This document shows positions 23,562 to 30,318 of a DNA stretch of 33,189 nucleotides, piece after piece. Location: positions 1 through 33,189 of IMG/VR virus record IMGVR_UViG_3300030117_003040; one strand, written 5' to 3'. The first letter of the stretch is position 1, and the number at the start of each line of letters is the position of its first letter. Below the pieces are notes generated by a model. The model was given only the letters and a program-made list of their open reading frames with translations, searched no databases and was not told the origin of the DNA. The translations under genes and the position numbers were made by a program. The stretch is from a virus.

Positions 23562-24206
23562 TTAAAACGGTATCTCGTCTTCCAAATCATTTACGCTTGC
23601 TGATTGCTTTTCTTTGTTTAAATCTGGCAAGCCAAACGGGTCTTTGGCATCATCTTCATCTGCTGGTTCATTTATAAATATTCCGTCTGGGTCTTCTTTG
23701 ACGTAAACGGCTTCACGAATTTGCACAGCTTGCATAAACGCTGAGATGCCCCATTTGTTTGTCGAAGGATTGGGTTGTGGACTTATGGAAAATTTGATTG
23801 CGCCCTTTGTGCCACCTTCAAAGCTTCTATCCACAACTGTTCTCATCGACTTATCAATTACGTTAGGCGTTCTAGGCTTCCCTTGCTGGTCGCTTGCATT
23901 AAGCTTTGCAGAAACCAAATACGTGCCATCGTCATTTTCTTTGACGCAATGTACTTTGCCAAACTCGCCTATTTTTTTGTTGTGCTTTTTGCGGGTTGCA
24001 AAGTGTGATTTGCATGCTTGAATAAATGCGTCTCCGTCTTCTGCAGATAGTGTCCAACAGACTGAATATGTGCCGATACCGCTTTCTGGTTCAAACGACT
24101 CATACTCGTTTTTGTTGATGTTAAATTTTCTTGGTCTATCCAAATCAAGATACGTAAACTCTCCGACATAAGACATGTTTTTAAAGTCTTCATTTTTTTG
24201 TGCCAT
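23562..24206 (-). CDS. Single-strand DNA-binding protein (214 aa)
   Basis: A 214-residue acidic protein with an N-terminal OB-like beta region (MSYVGEFTYLDLDRPRKFNI, CWTLSAEDGDAFIQACKSHF, GTYLVSAKLNASDQQGKPR) and the C-terminus SVNDLEDEIPF, the acidic tail ending in Pro-Phe by which single-strand binding proteins recruit partners. The ATG at 24206 is chosen because AAGGAGA lies six bases upstream. It sits between a RecE-like nuclease and the helicase, so it protects single strands during replication and recombination. Confidence 0.75.
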   Translation of the reverse strand: MAQKNEDFKNMSYVGEFTYLDLDRPRKFNINKNEYESFEPESGIGTYSVCWTLSAEDGDAFIQACKSHFATRKKHNKKIGEFGKVHCVKENDDGTYLVSAKLNASDQQGKPRTPNVIDKSMRTVVDRSFEGGTKGAIKFSISPQPNPSTNKWGISAFMQAVQIREAVYVKEDPDGIFINEPADEDDAKDPFGLPDLNKEKQSASVNDLEDEIPF

Positions 24207-24225
24207 TATCTTCTCCTTAGTTTTG

Positions 24226-25059
24226 TTATTCCATCCATCCAAATTCTGCAGTGTGGATGCTGGGCCATCCTGTTTCTATGACGCCTGTTTTATATGCGTC
24301 TGCGATTTCATCTATTGCGCCACAGGCAAGCTGAAAGCCGTACTCCAACAAGTCTTGCGGCAACTCTATGACCTGCGTTCTGTGCGGATATTCGCGCTCA
24401 ACGCAGAAAAACAAAAAGCGCTTCACGGGCATGCCGAGAGTTTCCATTACGTTTCTATAAAACGCTGCTTGCACGTGCCATTTCATCCGTTCGATATGCT
24501 TATTCATTTGGTGGGGTTCTGGCTTTGGCCCCGTTTTTACATCGATGCAAATCCCACCACGTTTGATGTACATATCAGGTCGGGCTTTTTGGATAAGCTT
24601 GCATACTAAATGCGGCCTTTGATGCTTATCCATTTCATTGACTTGCATTTGAACAAACAGGCTTTGCTCAACGGCGTGCTTGCGTTTTTTAAATGCTGCC
24701 ATTGCTTTGTTGTTAAGCATGGCCTGGTGCATTCCCATGACGCGCTTGTAGTCTGCGGAAGGCAGGGCTATGCGGTTGGTACGTTGTGCTTCTTCAACGG
24801 CTTCTTTGTATTCCTTAGCTGCGCGTGTTTTACCGCCGCATATTGGCATGTGTCCTTCAAGGTAAAGCGAGTGCAATGCTGTACCTGCGTCTAGGATTGC
24901 TTGGTTTTTTATCGCTGGTTTATTGAACGCATAGAAGAGGTCTTCCATGCAAACGTCTTTGACCATTGTTGAACTAATGACGGGTATTCCATTAACCTCT
25001 TTAATAGAATGGTAGTCTTCGTTGGACATGTTTGTGTGAATGCCGAAGGGATAGCTCAT
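24226..25059 (-). CDS. RecE-like PD-(D/E)XK exonuclease (277 aa)
   Basis: A 277-residue protein. The motifs GTALHSLYLEG (near residue 58), KLIQKARPDMYIKRG (about 163-177), CIDVKTG (the E/DxK core, about 180-186) and HVQAAFYRNVM (about 201-211) match the exonuclease VIII / RecE family, which trims DNA ends to 3' single strands for recombination. Position beside an SSB and a RuvC-like resolvase supports a recombination module. It starts in ATGA with the zinc-ribbon gene. Confidence 0.8.
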   Translation of the reverse strand: MSYPFGIHTNMSNEDYHSIKEVNGIPVISSTMVKDVCMEDLFYAFNKPAIKNQAILDAGTALHSLYLEGHMPICGGKTRAAKEYKEAVEEAQRTNRIALPSADYKRVMGMHQAMLNNKAMAAFKKRKHAVEQSLFVQMQVNEMDKHQRPHLVCKLIQKARPDMYIKRGGICIDVKTGPKPEPHQMNKHIERMKWHVQAAFYRNVMETLGMPVKRFLFFCVEREYPHRTQVIELPQDLLEYGFQLACGAIDEIADAYKTGVIETGWPSIHTAEFGWME

Positions 25060-25232
25060 TTATCACTCACCAGCGTAACACCCTCGCCATTACATTCAGG
25101 GCAAGGCTCTTTGACCTCAATTGGCCCACCGCCTGCATTTTTTGTTGGCCAAATGATATAATCCTCAGAGTAGAAATAACCGTCATCGCATTTGATGCCG
25201 TCTTGCTCGTATTCACATTTTTTTAGTGGCAT
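25056..25232 (-). CDS. Small zinc-ribbon protein (58 aa)
   Basis: A 58-residue protein MPLKKCEYEQDGIKCDDGYF ... EPCPECNGEGVTLVSDK. Two Cys pairs (C6 and C15; CPEC near residue 44, of the DnaJ-type CPxCxGxG) could bind one zinc ion. It overlaps the RuvC-like gene by 20 bases and the nuclease gene by ATGA, so it is part of the recombination operon. Confidence 0.75.
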   Translation of the reverse strand: MPLKKCEYEQDGIKCDDGYFYSEDYIIWPTKNAGGGPIEVKEPCPECNGEGVTLVSDK

Positions 25233-25683
25233 TTGCTAACCCCTCTGCATATGCCGACATCAGCAAAGCTTCTGCGCGGTGTTCGTCTTTTTTTCTTGAA
25301 AGATGTTGTTGTTGCTTGGGATAAAGCTGCTGAGCAAGTCGCCGCGCCCCATCTTTATCTTGAGGTACGTTAAATGCGTTTTTCCACTTGCTGGGCGTAA
25401 CGATGCGGTATGGCACCCTCGTAACAGTCAAACACGCTAGTATCTGCCCGTATGCCATTCCAATTTTAAAAGCAGATGCTACGCCTTGCTTGGGTCTGCT
25501 ACTTTGCTTTTCGATCACGCACAAGCTGACTGGCACACTTCTGAGAATATCTATTAGACCAGCGCAATCCACGCCTTGGTCTGTGAACACTGGCAGGTCA
25601 TGCACTTCTGACCACCCACCTTGCACCAACGCAACGCCGCCTTGGCGATATCCAGGGTCTATTCCTGCATAACAATCAGGCAT
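25213..25683 (-). CDS. RuvC-like Holliday-junction resolvase (156 aa)
   Basis: A 156-residue RNase H-fold nuclease. Acidic catalytic residues lie in GIDPGYRQGG (near residue 8), CVIEKQ (near residue 58) and KKDEHRAEALLM (near residue 135), with a KWKNAF basic helix between them as in phage RuvC relatives. Its job is to cut branched DNA before packaging or in recombination. The ATG at 25683 is chosen and overlaps the Cro-like gene by eight bases (a TTG two codons earlier is in frame). Confidence 0.82.
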   Translation of the reverse strand: MPDCYAGIDPGYRQGGVALVQGGWSEVHDLPVFTDQGVDCAGLIDILRSVPVSLCVIEKQSSRPKQGVASAFKIGMAYGQILACLTVTRVPYRIVTPSKWKNAFNVPQDKDGARRLAQQLYPKQQQHLSRKKDEHRAEALLMSAYAEGLANATKKM

Positions 25684-25909
25684 CTTCAACGAGCCTCGCC
25701 AGCGCTTCAGCGTGATCTTTGTCGAATGTTTCCCAAGCGCTGCAAGGTACTTTACCTAGCGTTGCCTTTTCTATGCGTGCGCCGATAATTACGCTTGGAA
25801 GCGTTTTACCCGTTAAATACCTGCTTAAAGTAGGCTGAGACACGCCTATTCTGTCGGCAAAAGTGGTTTGACTTACCTCTGCCGCTGCTAAAAATTCATA
25901 AAGCTGCAT
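25676..25909 (-). CDS. Cro-like HTH regulator (77 aa)
   Basis: A 77-residue protein. Residues 10-45 form a helix-turn-helix of the CI/Cro type (VSQTTFADRIGVSQPTLSRY LTGKTLPSVI). It is the first gene of the early minus-strand operon and faces the repressor gene across a 182-base divergent region. This arrangement is that of cro in lambdoid switches. It should bind the shared operators and allow early gene expression. Confidence 0.85.
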   Translation of the reverse strand: MQLYEFLAAAEVSQTTFADRIGVSQPTLSRYLTGKTLPSVIIGARIEKATLGKVPCSAWETFDKDHAEALARLVEDA

Positions 25910-26091
25910 GAGTTCACTTGTTATTTTTAAATGTATTTTCGACGCTAGATGAAAATTTTACCTGCGTCAAGTCATTTATGAATATTCTACCTTGCATAGA
26001 GGTTATTGGCAGTTTTGTTGATAATTCACGCTTGACGCCATGCATATGTGCATATAAGAAATGGCGTTACGGATAGGTAGAAAGAAAAATA
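25910..26091. promoter_or_regulatory. Divergent cI/cro-type switch region
   Basis: The octamer CTTGACGC occurs on both strands (plus 26031-26038; minus 25971-25964) and supplies a good -35 box for each direction. For the repressor, TTGACG is followed after 15 bases by TATAAG (26053-26058). ATGCA-TATG-TGCAT (26040-26053) is an inverted repeat inside that promoter and a likely operator. TTTTACCTG (25956), TTCTACCT (25985) and, on the minus strand, TTCTACCT (26082-26075) match the recurring motif. The minus -10 box is not clear. Confidence 0.7.
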
Positions 26092-26751
26092 ATGCACACA
26101 AATATTCACCGCGTACGCACACTAAAGCGAATATCCCAAGTCGAACTAGCAGAGCTTGCAAAAGTCAGCCAGTCACAATTGAGCAAATATGAAAAAGGAG
26201 AAGTGTTGCGACCTAGCTACGGAAAGTTGGTTCGAATTGCTGAAGCTTTAGGCTGCACTATTGAAGAGATCACTGATGAAGTCGAAAATCGCGCAGAAAC
26301 AGCCTTCTCAAGCTTTACACAGACTGCAGGCGCTGTGTTCATTCCTCTATATGTGGAGAAGCAGAACATGGACATAAAGTTTAGTCACGGCGAAGGCGTC
26401 GTAATACGACCAGAAGGCACTCAACAGCAAATTAAAAAGCCAAGCTTTTTGGATTATTCCGACCAAGCATATGCTATTCAAACGTACACAGAAGCAATGT
26501 CACCGCGCTACAATCAGGGCGACACGCTCTTTGTTGACCCACAGTTAACGCCGCAGGTCAACGATGATGTAGTGATTCTTTTTAGCGTTGAAAAACACCT
26601 TGTCGGGATGGTCAGACAGGTTTGCCAAACAAGCGACGAAACTAACGAGATGCGCGTAAAAGACTTGCAGTCAGGTAAGACGGTCAAGTTTCAAAAGACT
26701 GACCTATATGCGACACACGTTGTTGTTGGCATGAAAAAGCACAGGGGTTAA
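26092..26751 (+). CDS. CI-like repressor with degenerate S24 domain (219 aa)
   Basis: A 219-residue phage repressor. Residues 5-62 form an XRE-type helix-turn-helix (RTLKRISQVELAELAKVSQS QLSKYEKGEV). The C-terminal half has the LexA/CI S24 fold (QAYAIQTYTEAMSPRYNQGD and DVVILFSVEKHLVGMVRQV). At the place of the catalytic Ser in the usual SMxP motif stands Ala (AMSP), and the Lys position appears to be Arg (GMVR). So self-cleavage upon SOS is unlikely. It is preceded by the switch region and is the only plus-strand gene there. It should keep the prophage silent. Confidence 0.85.
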   Translation: MHTNIHRVRTLKRISQVELAELAKVSQSQLSKYEKGEVLRPSYGKLVRIAEALGCTIEEITDEVENRAETAFSSFTQTAGAVFIPLYVEKQNMDIKFSHGEGVVIRPEGTQQQIKKPSFLDYSDQAYAIQTYTEAMSPRYNQGDTLFVDPQLTPQVNDDVVILFSVEKHLVGMVRQVCQTSDETNEMRVKDLQSGKTVKFQKTDLYATHVVVGMKKHRG

Positions 26752-26767
26752 GCGCCCCTATTGCGCC

Positions 26768-27868
26768 TTAAAGCTCCACAACATAAGCATCTTCAAGCAC
26801 AACGTCATTGCGCACATCTCGGTAATACTTTTCGGTCACTGAGCTACCCATTTGATGGCCTGCAAGCTTCTGGATGTGCTCTTTCATCAGTTGACGCTCT
26901 GCAAGCTCGTTGATGTAAAACCTGCGCAATGCGTGAAAGCCCCACTTGCGTGTGCCTGCTTTTCGTTGCGCTTTGTATAGCACCTGTTTAAGCACGTCTG
27001 CGCTATTAAGAAGTCTGCCATGCTTGGTTGTAAAAATATACCTGTCGTTTTCTGTGGCCTCGCAGGCAAGCTTATGCTCGCTTAACAGCGCTCTTTGCTT
27101 TGTGCTTATGCGTATTTTGCGCTCACTATCAAACGTCTTGGTTGTTTGATTGTCCTTACCATCCACGACTGAACGGCGCACAGAAACTATACCGTGTTCA
27201 ACGTCACCCCAGGCAAGTCCAAGCACCTCGCTAATACGCATGCCGCATTCCGCTGCGAAGTTGTAAATGAGCTTATCGCGCACCGTTTCAAGCGCAAGCA
27301 ACACTGCAAGCGTTTCTGCGCGGTCTGGGGTAATTTTCTCGCGCTTTTTACTGTGCCGCATGGTTTGCACATGTTCCTTGCTGGGCGGCGTCCAGTTTGC
27401 AATCTTGCTTTTGAGATACAGAAAGTTGATCACACGAAAGACAAGCGACACTATGGGCGCAATGGTTTGACCTGACAAATCGTGCGTATGCTTGAGTTCT
27501 AACTGAAACTCACCGATTTCTCTTGCTGTAATTTCTGGGGCTTGCATGGCTCCGAAAAACGGTAAGATGTACCTTCTTAGATTGCTCTCAATATACTTCT
27601 TACGCTTTTGACGTATTTCACCGTCTGCAAGCATGCGCTCTAGCTCAGCGTTAAAGTACATTTCAACAAGCACATCAAAGCGATGCCCACGGGAGACTAT
27701 ACGCCCCCCGACAAGCTCCATTCTAAGCTGTTGTTTGTAATGCTCTGGATCAATGCCCCTTGGAACTTTGCGGCGTTTCAGCTTTCCTTTCTGTGTCCAT
27801 CTCACTTGCCAGCCCCGATTGGGGCAGTAATGGGTGTAAAGTTCTGTATGGCTCCCAAGAATTTGCAT
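26768..27868 (-). CDS. int: Tyrosine integrase (366 aa)
   Basis: A 366-residue tyrosine recombinase. The N-terminal 170 residues hold the arm- and core-binding domains. Catalytic residues can be placed: Arg in GMRISEVLGLAWGDV (near residue 212), HxxR in FHALRRFYINELA (near 305), His in KLAGHQMGSSVT (near 328) and the Tyr nucleophile in EKYYRDV (near 347). It integrates the phage at the tRNA-Arg gene whose 3' half lies upstream. It ends head to tail with the repressor gene (17 bases apart). A short GAGG site precedes the start. Confidence 0.93.
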   Translation of the reverse strand: MQILGSHTELYTHYCPNRGWQVRWTQKGKLKRRKVPRGIDPEHYKQQLRMELVGGRIVSRGHRFDVLVEMYFNAELERMLADGEIRQKRKKYIESNLRRYILPFFGAMQAPEITAREIGEFQLELKHTHDLSGQTIAPIVSLVFRVINFLYLKSKIANWTPPSKEHVQTMRHSKKREKITPDRAETLAVLLALETVRDKLIYNFAAECGMRISEVLGLAWGDVEHGIVSVRRSVVDGKDNQTTKTFDSERKIRISTKQRALLSEHKLACEATENDRYIFTTKHGRLLNSADVLKQVLYKAQRKAGTRKWGFHALRRFYINELAERQLMKEHIQKLAGHQMGSSVTEKYYRDVRNDVVLEDAYVVEL

Positions 27869-28058
27869 TGAAAATTTCCTCTATAATTTCGCTTTCTAAG
27901 CCACGAAAGGCTTGGTGAAAGCCGTTTACCATTCCGTTGTATGCCTCTTGGGGCATTTTGTGTTCATGTTGACCAATCGCATAAAACGCTTTTCTAAGCT
28001 CTGCTAACTCTTGTATGATCTTCATGCCTGTTTCTGTGATATTCACTTTTGTATTCAT
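27750..28058 (-). CDS. Small helical protein overlapping integrase (102 aa)
   Basis: A 102-residue protein MNTKVNITETGMKIIQELAE ... LRKAFYAIGQHEHKMPQEAY with an AAAAAGAGGTTG site seven bases before ATG 28058. Its last 40 residues overlap the integrase start by 119 bases in another frame. By position between integrase and attP it might be an excisionase or regulator, but it has no recognised HTH. The overlap makes the C-terminus less certain than the N-terminus. Confidence 0.65.
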   Translation of the reverse strand: MNTKVNITETGMKIIQELAELRKAFYAIGQHEHKMPQEAYNGMVNGFHQAFRGLESEIIEEIFNANSWEPYRTLHPLLPQSGLASEMDTERKAETPQSSKGH

Positions 28059-28074
28059 AATCAACCTCTTTTTA

Positions 28075-28086
28075 TGCCAATCGGCA
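28075..28086. promoter_or_regulatory. Palindrome upstream of the 102-aa gene
   Basis: TGCCAATCGGCA is a palindrome with perfect TGCC/GGCA arms. It lies 17 bases before the start codon of the 102-residue gene and shares AATCGGCAGGTT with attP (28079-28090 and 28245-28256). It may be a regulator or integration-protein site. Confidence 0.5.
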
Positions 28087-28237
28087 GGTTTTTATTCTCC
28101 TTGTGATGGCTGGATGTGTCGGTTTTTCACGCCCATCTTGCTGCTCATGTGACCTACAACTTGATTTTTAGTCACTTATGTTATTGTAAACATTGAATAA
28201 ATTATGAGAGGTATTTTACCTGTATATTCAGGTTAAC

Positions 28238-28284
28238 TTCTTCTAATCGGCAGGTTGAGGGTTCGAGTCCTTCAGGGGCCGCCA
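28238..28284 (+). other. attP: 3' half of tRNA-Arg(UCU)
   Basis: This stretch is the 3' end of a tRNA gene: anticodon loop CTTCTAA (anticodon TCT at 28242-28244), anticodon stem TCGGC, variable AGGTT, T arm GAGGG-TTCGAGT-CCTTC, acceptor strand AGGGGCC, discriminator G and CCA at 28282-28284. The 5' half is missing, so it is no working tRNA. Temperate phages with tyrosine integrases often carry the 3' half of their target tRNA to restore it upon integration. The core crossover is probably near the anticodon loop. Confidence 0.88.
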
Positions 28285-28406
28285 TTTATCTAGTATTTAC
28301 AACTGCATAGCTATAGGCGCAATTGTGGCCTGTCAAGAATATTTTTACGTGACGCTAATGTGTCGTTCGTAAAATTTGAGTCGGAATTTTGTGTCGGTCT
28401 TGTGTT
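28285..28406. other. Noncoding region between attP and endolysin
   Basis: No gene or clear signal seen in about 120 bases. Integrase arm sites are possible here and in 28092-28237, where ACCTG-TATATT-CAGGT (28218-28233) is an inverted repeat and TTTTACCTG matches the control motif. Confidence 0.5.
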
Positions 28407-29087
28407 TTACTCTTTCCAAAGATCACTTGCCTTCTTTACATATCTGCTTTTGACAAGCCATCCATAAATTTTTTCGGTTTCTTTTCTTCTATGGTCAAGG
28501 CCGTTGTAGCCGCCGTTAATTCTTTTAGTAAGGCGCTTTATGGTGTCATCGCTTACACCTTCGTCACATATCTTCCAGAGATTGTTTCGATTAAAAAACC
28601 AGATGGCACTTTCCATTGCGTAATCAGTTCCAACTAAATCTGGATTGCTCATAATTTCCGGCAATTTCATTTCCCTTGAAAACGCTTGGTAATTATTGCG
28701 ACCAGTACATTGTAAAAAACCGCGGCCTCTAAATTTCCAGCCATCGCCTTCCATAATGTTGCCAAGTTTACCGTTTTTCGATCTGTATGCGTCATTATAA
28801 ACGATATTAGCAATTTTTTCAGGTTGTCGTTCACAGGCTTTTGCATCGTCTTTTGTGCGAAAATATCTTGTACCAAAAACCTTTTGCAGACGATCAGCAG
28901 AATAGTTTAAATTTTCAGTGACTATTGAAAAAGACCCGCTTTCATGAACGACTTGGCCAAGCATGTGTGCTGCTCGAAATGTCTTCCATTTGTAAAAGTT
29001 TGCAATAGCATTTGCCGTCATCGGGCCAAACTCACCATCGGGAGTAGTGCCGCATTTACTTTGCAATTGTTTTAATGCTTCGCTCAT
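28407..29087 (-). CDS. GH19 chitinase-type endolysin (226 aa)
   Basis: A 226-residue glycoside hydrolase family 19 lysozyme. The catalytic Glu stands in VVHESGSFSIV (near residue 49), and FRGRGFLQCTGRNNY and AMESAIWFF are typical of phage endolysins of this family. Residues 8-30 resemble a small peptidoglycan-binding repeat (KCGTTPDGEFGPMTANAIAN). It cuts peptidoglycan at lysis, released by the holin-like proteins upstream. Its ATG overlaps the stop of the 37-residue gene (ATGA). Confidence 0.9.
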   Translation of the reverse strand: MSEALKQLQSKCGTTPDGEFGPMTANAIANFYKWKTFRAAHMLGQVVHESGSFSIVTENLNYSADRLQKVFGTRYFRTKDDAKACERQPEKIANIVYNDAYRSKNGKLGNIMEGDGWKFRGRGFLQCTGRNNYQAFSREMKLPEIMSNPDLVGTDYAMESAIWFFNRNNLWKICDEGVSDDTIKRLTKRINGGYNGLDHRRKETEKIYGWLVKSRYVKKASDLWKE

Positions 29088-29197
29088 AGTTTAATATCCC
29101 ATTCATGTCGTTTGTATTCGAGGTGTAATCGCCAACAGTTAACCAACGTGTTGACGCTTACTGCGCTAAACAGCATAATCCATTGCCACATTTCCAT
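29084..29197 (-). CDS. Small lysis-region membrane protein (37 aa)
   Basis: A 37-residue peptide MEMWQWIMLFSAVSVNTLVN with one hydrophobic helix and a charged end HLEYKRHEWDIKL. It overlaps the upstream gene by one base (TGATG) and the endolysin by three (ATGA). Such linkage right before an endolysin supports a lysis role; a spanin-like or holin-partner function is a guess. Confidence 0.65.
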   Translation of the reverse strand: MEMWQWIMLFSAVSVNTLVNCWRLHLEYKRHEWDIKL

Positions 29198-29388
29198 CAG
29201 GTGTCTACCTCACCAAAACTGACACATTTGAAATTCAAGACGACATGATTAGGAAAACGATCACGGATAAGCCAAATACCATAATTAACTGCTGCGTATT
29301 CACAGTCTTTTTTTGTTTCGAATAAAGGACTGCCAACTGCTAAACAGTCTTCCTGACTGCATATTAAAAAAAATGCAGCCCATATCAC
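29197..29388 (-). CDS. Small exported Cys protein (63 aa)
   Basis: A 63-residue protein with a hydrophobic N-terminus (MIWAAFFLICSQ) and the pattern PLFETKKDCEYAAVNYGIWL ... VVLNFKCVSFG, two Cys in the exported part. The start is a GTG preceded by TAAGG. The F-x5-C-x-YAA-...-C pattern is shared with the 76-residue frame at 29864-30094. Probably secreted to the periplasm; a lysis role is inferred by position. Confidence 0.65.
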   Translation of the reverse strand: MIWAAFFLICSQEDCLAVGSPLFETKKDCEYAAVNYGIWLIRDRFPNHVVLNFKCVSFGEVDT

Positions 29389-29413
29389 CTTATCTTAACC
29401 TTTTTTTGTTGCA

Positions 29414-29815
29414 TTATTTTGTTAAGCCTCGTTGCTTCTCATAGGTTCTAAGCCCACCAATCCCAAGCATACCTCCCAGAACAGTCAACAAAGTTCCCAT
29501 ATCAAAGTCAGGAAGCTCAGGAAGCTCTGCACCCGCAAAGCTTGCCCCGAAAACAATGAGGTCTTTCACCACAAAATGGTACGCAAATGCTATCGCACAA
29601 ACCCACCCCACAGCAGGACGCCAACCACCCTTGAAAAACGAACCAGATGCCGCCTCTGCCTTGTTAATCTCTAGCTGCGCTATTAATGCCTCTTGGGCGT
29701 GTCGGTCAGACATCGTGGCTATCTCATGCGCCAACTTTGCTGCCTGGTCTTTGTCGGTTACTACCTTGTCAATAATGCCCGTCACTGGGCCAATTAGTGC
29801 ATTAAGTATGCTCAT
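29414..29815 (-). CDS. 3-TM holin, GTA holin-like (133 aa)
   Basis: A 133-residue protein with an amphipathic N-terminus, an acidic helix (HEIATMSDRHAQEALIAQLE), then GGWRPAVGWVCAIAFAYHFV and TLLTVLGGMLGIGGLRTYEK as membrane segments. The (G)WRPxxGW motif identifies the GTA_holin_3TM/phage holin group. Holins open the inner membrane and time lysis. It overlaps the upstream basic-protein frame by four bases. Confidence 0.85.
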   Translation of the reverse strand: MSILNALIGPVTGIIDKVVTDKDQAAKLAHEIATMSDRHAQEALIAQLEINKAEAASGSFFKGGWRPAVGWVCAIAFAYHFVVKDLIVFGASFAGAELPELPDFDMGTLLTVLGGMLGIGGLRTYEKQRGLTK

Positions 29816-30096
29816 CTTTTTGACCCCTTTTTGTTCTTTGAACCCTTCGGCCTGCCTCTGCGTTTACTCGTAGATTTTGAAGTCTTCGGGATTGACGAAC
29901 TTTGGGAGACAGTGCGCTTCGATGAGCGGCTTTTTCTTTTGGTAGTAGTTTTTTCCAACCCAGACTTCGTTGCCTGTTCGCTCGATATCGGCGGCGTAAC
30001 TCGCGCATGAGATGATAGAACTAAAGTAGATGGGCTGCCCTGCCTGGTGAATTTCTCCAGCAACCGAAACCATAAGGACAAAAACGAGTTCCACAT
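29812..30096 (-). CDS. Basic protein with AT-hook-like tail (94 aa)
   Basis: A 94-residue frame starting from an ATG that overlaps the previous stop (TAATG) eight bases after AAGGA. The N-terminus is hydrophobic/basic (MWNSFLSLWFRLLEKFTRQG) and the tail is very basic, with RRGRPKGSKNKKGSKR, which contains the AT-hook core RGRPKGSKNK. A second frame, start 30094 (76 aa), lies on the same strand over most of its length. The AT-hook tail lies just beyond that second frame. Both frames look real; see findings. Confidence 0.55.
   Translation of the reverse strand: MWNSFLSLWFRLLEKFTRQGSPSTLVLSSHARVTPPISSEQATKSGLEKTTTKRKSRSSKRTVSQSSSIPKTSKSTSKRRGRPKGSKNKKGSKR
29864..30094 (-). CDS. Exported Cys protein in overlapping frame (76 aa)
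   Basis: A 76-residue frame beginning with GTG: MELVFVLMVSVAGEIHQAGQ has a signal-like start, followed by PIYFSSIISCASYAADIERT and IEAHCLPKFVNPEDFKIYE. The F-x5-C-x-YAA-...-C pattern matches the 63-residue lysis-region protein and other small secreted proteins of marine phages that I recall. It begins two bases after the ATG of the basic frame. Confidence 0.6.
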   Translation of the reverse strand: MELVFVLMVSVAGEIHQAGQPIYFSSIISCASYAADIERTGNEVWVGKNYYQKKKPLIEAHCLPKFVNPEDFKIYE

Positions 30097-30311
30097 TATT
30101 TTGATCCTTGGCTAGTCTGAGCTTCTTTGTTCATCCATATGCCGAAGCATCCCGTAAGTGCGCCCATGCAGACGCTAACTAGCCCAGCTTGCCCATTTGT
30201 TGGCTCAGGCAAGCTCATGTACCAGTGAACAGATTGGTAGGTTAAAATTGTAACCACAAGCATCATCAGCCGTGGAAATATTTTATATTCATCAATTATA
30301 GTCGAAGCCAT
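30096..30311 (-). CDS. Small 2-TM protein, holin-like (71 aa)
   Basis: A 71-residue protein MASTIIDEYKIFPRLMMLVV with two membrane segments (LMMLVVTILTYQSVHWYM and AGLVSVCMGALTGCFGIWM) and a short charged end. The ATG at 30311 is chosen because GAGG lies five bases upstream. Size and topology fit a class II holin. It ends in TAATG with the basic-protein frame. Confidence 0.7.
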   Translation of the reverse strand: MASTIIDEYKIFPRLMMLVVTILTYQSVHWYMSLPEPTNGQAGLVSVCMGALTGCFGIWMNKEAQTSQGSK

Positions 30312-30318
30312 TTCAACC

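Noticed and set aside
26743-26759. Terminator between repressor and integrase (AGGGG-TTAAGCG-CCCCT)
   Set aside because: Only a five-base stem and no T run on either strand.
28238-28284. Functional phage-encoded tRNA
   Set aside because: Only the 3' half from the anticodon loop to CCA is present; no D arm or 5' acceptor strand lies upstream.
29802-30008. Third frame with a basic 68-residue ORF in the lysis region
   Set aside because: Arg-rich sequence lacks a start signal and looks like a shadow of the two overlapping frames.
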